From Thiomicrospira sp. UBA5634 (GTDB lineage: Bacteria; Pseudomonadota; Gammaproteobacteria; Thiomicrospirales; Thiomicrospiraceae): DNA of 16,533 nucleotides. Position numbers and translations under genes: made by a program. Numbering within the stretch: the first letter of the stretch is position 1; each line of letters starts with the position of its first letter. This document shows positions 14,885 through 16,533 of the stretch, one piece after another. The stretch is taken from positions 1 to 16,533 of the forward strand of contig DIJW01000115.1 of NCBI GenBank assembly GCA_002421475.1. Reading direction: 5' to 3'. The notes under the pieces were generated by a model. The model was not told the DNA's origin. It ran no database searches and saw only the letters and a list, made by a program, of their open reading frames with translations.

Positions 14885-15933
14885 AAAGTGCGCTCCCGCA
14901 CATTTTGTCCGGCTTTGAGCAAGTGTGTACCGGCTTTAACAATTCGGCTATCAGCGGGAATATTGGCTTCAATTAAAGCGTAATCACTTCCCAAGTGTTT
15001 AATAGTGACAGCTTGAGGCTGTACTTGTTGATTTTGTATCAGCCAAATGTGTGGGCCTTGGGCTTGTTCAAAAATCGCTGATAAAGGTATTTTGTATAAA
15101 GCACTGTTATCGCCAAAACTTAAACGTGCCGTTTGACCGAGTTGCGCGCTGATGTCGGTCGGCAGCGCAAAACGTGCTTGCCAAGTTCGAGATTGCTCAT
15201 TGCTTTTCGGGACGAGTTCGCGCAATTGCACTTCAATTAGATTTTGCTGGCCGCGCAGTTGCGCTTGAGCAGTATGCGGTAAGGTTTCAATGCGTGACTC
15301 CGGGACTTCGACCAGAATGTCTAAACCATCGCTATAGATAAAACCGGCGACAGCTTGACCGACTTGAACAACTTGGCCTGCATCAACGTTGACGTTTTGA
15401 ATGTAGCCTGCCGCCGGTGCTTTCAGTTCGGTATAACTGAGTTGGCGTTTGACTAATTCCAGTTCGCGTTGTAAGCCGGTTTGGCGTTGCTTGAGTGTGG
15501 TTACGAGATTTTGCGCCCGATCATAATCTTGTTGCGAAACCAGCTTACGTGCCAGTAAGTCTTGCGCACGTTGTGCTTCGATTTGCGCCAAGGCATATTC
15601 AGCATCGGTGGCGCGTAAGTTTGCTTCGGCGGCGCGTTGGCGTAATTGAATGTCCGTTGGATCAAGTTTTAATAAAACCTGGCCGGCAGTTACCTGCGCG
15701 CCGCTATTGACGAAACGATCACTCACCAGGCCTGCTACCTGAAAACTTAAATCAGCTTGACGTTGTGCACTGATTTGACCATTTAAATACCATTGTAAAA
15801 AAGCGCCTTGCTCAATCTGGCTACTCAGGACAAAAGGTGTTTTTTCTTCAGTTTGGTTGTCGGCACTGCAGCCAATTAATAATAGACAACTAAAACCCAT
15901 AATAACAACGGAATGTAAGTTAAATTGACGCAT
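14881..15933 (-). CDS. RND efflux periplasmic adaptor lipoprotein (membrane fusion protein)
   Basis: This 350-aa protein links an RND pump to an outer-membrane channel. It starts with a lipoprotein signal ending LLLIGC (lipidated Cys22), as in AcrA/MexA. A lipoyl-like half follows (VAGLVSDRFVNSGAQVTAGQ, about residues 66-85). The alpha-helical hairpin is Ala/Gln/Arg-rich coiled coil (about 95-155), followed by the second lipoyl half (ELKAPAAGYIQNVNVDAGQV, about 165-184) and the beta-barrel and membrane-proximal domains. ATG 15933 is chosen because AAGGA stands 7 nt before it; an in-frame ATG at 15954 lacks a ribosome site and would spoil the signal peptide. The stop overlaps the pump start. 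No outer-membrane factor gene is in view. Confidence 0.9.
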   Translation of the reverse strand: MRQFNLHSVVIMGFSCLLLIGCSADNQTEEKTPFVLSSQIEQGAFLQWYLNGQISAQRQADLSFQVAGLVSDRFVNSGAQVTAGQVLLKLDPTDIQLRQRAAEANLRATDAEYALAQIEAQRAQDLLARKLVSQQDYDRAQNLVTTLKQRQTGLQRELELVKRQLSYTELKAPAAGYIQNVNVDAGQVVQVGQAVAGFIYSDGLDILVEVPESRIETLPHTAQAQLRGQQNLIEVQLRELVPKSNEQSRTWQARFALPTDISAQLGQTARLSFGDNSALYKIPLSAIFEQAQGPHIWLIQNQQVQPQAVTIKHLGSDYALIEANIPADSRIVKAGTHLLKAGQNVRERTL

Positions 15934-15975
15934 TATTTGATCCTTGAAGGCCATGAGAAAGCGATGAACAAGCGG

Positions 15976-16152
15976 TTAGCGAAGTAAGGAAGGTGGTGTT
16001 GCAGCTGCGTTCGGTTTGTAAACATTGCGCCAGTGGCGATATTCAATTTTAACCGCGCGAGCTTGGCATTTCCAAAAATGGTAACCCAACCCAAGCGGTG
16101 AGTTGAGAAACACAAGATCGGTGGTTTTAGGGGTTGGTTGCGCGTGATTCAT
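15976..16152 (-). CDS. Doubtful 58-aa ORF between the transglycosylase and the RND adaptor
   Basis: This frame begins MNHAQPTPKTTDLVFLNSPL and has an aromatic, basic centre (GYHFWKCQARAVKIEYRHW, about residues 24-42). I do not recognise it. It fills most of the 193-bp gap and overlaps the transglycosylase end by 26 nt. No convincing ribosome site precedes the ATG; an in-frame GTG at 16167 gives a 63-aa version. The Trp/Tyr/Cys content is more protein-like than random, but the call is weak. Confidence 0.35.
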   Translation of the reverse strand: MNHAQPTPKTTDLVFLNSPLGLGYHFWKCQARAVKIEYRHWRNVYKPNAAATPPSLLR

Positions 16153-16533
16153 TTTTGGAGACTTCACGTAAAACGTTTAATAAATGCATGCTGGGAAAAC
16201 CATCTGCCGGCATCGCGCGATCAACTTGGAACTGGCGTAATGCTTGACGAGTACGTGTACCAGCGACCCCGTCAATCTGACCCACGTTATAACCGAGCTT
16301 ATTTAAGCGTTGTTGCAGTTCACTTAAATGCTTGTGGCTTAATGCTTCATCGTCATGCGGTTTGGTCGAAACCAATGCATCGCGCCCAATGAGTCTATCG
16401 GCCAAATGTCCTACTGCTAAAGCGTAACTGTTAGAATTGTTCCAGCGTTTCATGACAAAAAAGTTGTGATAAACCAAAAAAATAGGGCCGCGATAATCAC
16501 TTGGAATTAATAAGGCTGCGTTGATGTCGGCAT
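16127..16533 (-). CDS. Lytic murein transglycosylase, MltB family, C-terminal part, cut by window edge
   Basis: The frame enters from the right edge and ends at TAA 16129-16127. It begins ADINAALLIPSDYRGPIFLV, followed by YHNFFVMKRWNNSNSYALAV and GHLADRL. This is the C-terminal end of the transglycosylase catalytic domain (SLT_2 type), in which the Asn-Ser-Tyr-Ala-Leu-Ala-Val-Gly block is characteristic. A peptidoglycan-binding domain follows (LQQRLNKLGYNVGQIDGVAG, then TRQALRQFQVDRAMPADGFP), near the last 60 residues. The enzyme cleaves glycan strands with formation of 1,6-anhydro ends in the periplasm. The catalytic Glu is outside the window. The B-type with a PG_binding_1 tail matches MltB-like paralogues, not E. 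coli MltB itself. Confidence 0.9.
   Translation of the reverse strand, partial: ADINAALLIPSDYRGPIFLVYHNFFVMKRWNNSNSYALAVGHLADRLIGRDALVSTKPHDDEALSHKHLSELQQRLNKLGYNVGQIDGVAGTRTRQALRQFQVDRAMPADGFPSMHLLNVLREVSKNESRATNP

Noticed and set aside
15934..15954. Longer start of the RND adaptor
   Set aside because: No ribosome site precedes ATG 15954, while ATG 15933 has AAGGA at 7 nt and begins a good lipoprotein signal.
1..16533. CRISPR array, tRNA or rRNA genes, insertion sequence, phage or toxin-antitoxin cassette
   Set aside because: No regularly spaced repeats, cloverleaf or rRNA sequence, transposase or integrase reading frame, or terminal inverted repeats were seen.

Overview
The window looks like chromosomal DNA of a gammaproteobacterium with moderate GC and AT-leaning third codon positions. 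The gene order rpsT ... murJ-ribF-ileS-lspA and the trio nadD-rsfS-rlmH are classic gammaproteobacterial housekeeping arrangements. The protein flavour (DUF2789, DUF2986-like, DnaJ-related N-domain protein, MltB-type transglycosylase) fits marine or aquatic gammaproteobacteria. A Thiomicrospira/Hydrogenovibrio-like sulfur oxidiser is my guess for the lineage; that is inference from overall resemblance, not shown by the sequence.

Layout. 1-396 (minus) is the N-terminal part of a P1B-type heavy-metal ATPase cut by the window edge. 556-1233 (minus) is an unrecognised 225-aa protein in AT-rich surroundings. 1371-2440 (minus) is a two-gene unit, ogt (O6-alkylguanine DNA alkyltransferase) overlapping a DnaJ-related protein. 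2586-4078 (plus) is nadD-rsfS-rlmH, facing a DUF2789 gene (4086-4316, minus). From 4389 a strong sigma70 promoter drives rpsT (4525-4788), followed by a factor-independent terminator, a secreted retropepsin-like protease of the RimB/Zn_protease family (4953-5480), and then murJ, ribF, ileS and lspA (5631-11552), with ribF-ileS-lspA tightly packed. A 58-aa DUF2986-like gene (11576-11752) and a long perfect palindromic terminator (11769-11804) end the plus-strand block. The rest (11831-16533) is on the minus strand: the C-terminal end of an MltB-family lytic transglycosylase, a doubtful small ORF, an RND periplasmic adaptor lipoprotein, and an RND pump gene that carries one in-frame TAA at codon 72.

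The cell-envelope genes here (murJ, lspA, MltB-like, RND adaptor, secreted protease) and the translation genes (rpsT, ileS, rsfS, rlmH) are ordinary chromosomal functions. I see no CRISPR array, tRNA, rRNA, insertion sequence or phage gene. No gene-free stretch exceeds about 300 bases.

The most unusual signal is not a gene. The palindrome CAGGCCTG, usually extended to ACCAGGCCTGGT, occurs ten times in 16.5 kb, where about 0.25 would be expected under uniform base composition. It lies in coding DNA in two different reading frames and on both strands, and in two intergenic sites, one of them the core of the palindromic terminator. That pattern fits a DNA-level element (uptake-sequence-like, HIP1-like, or a chromosome-organising or methylation site). 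Other points of interest are the nonsense codon in the otherwise intact RND pump, a sterically plausible H-type pseudoknot in the rpsT leader, and a perfect 9-bp hairpin in the murJ leader.
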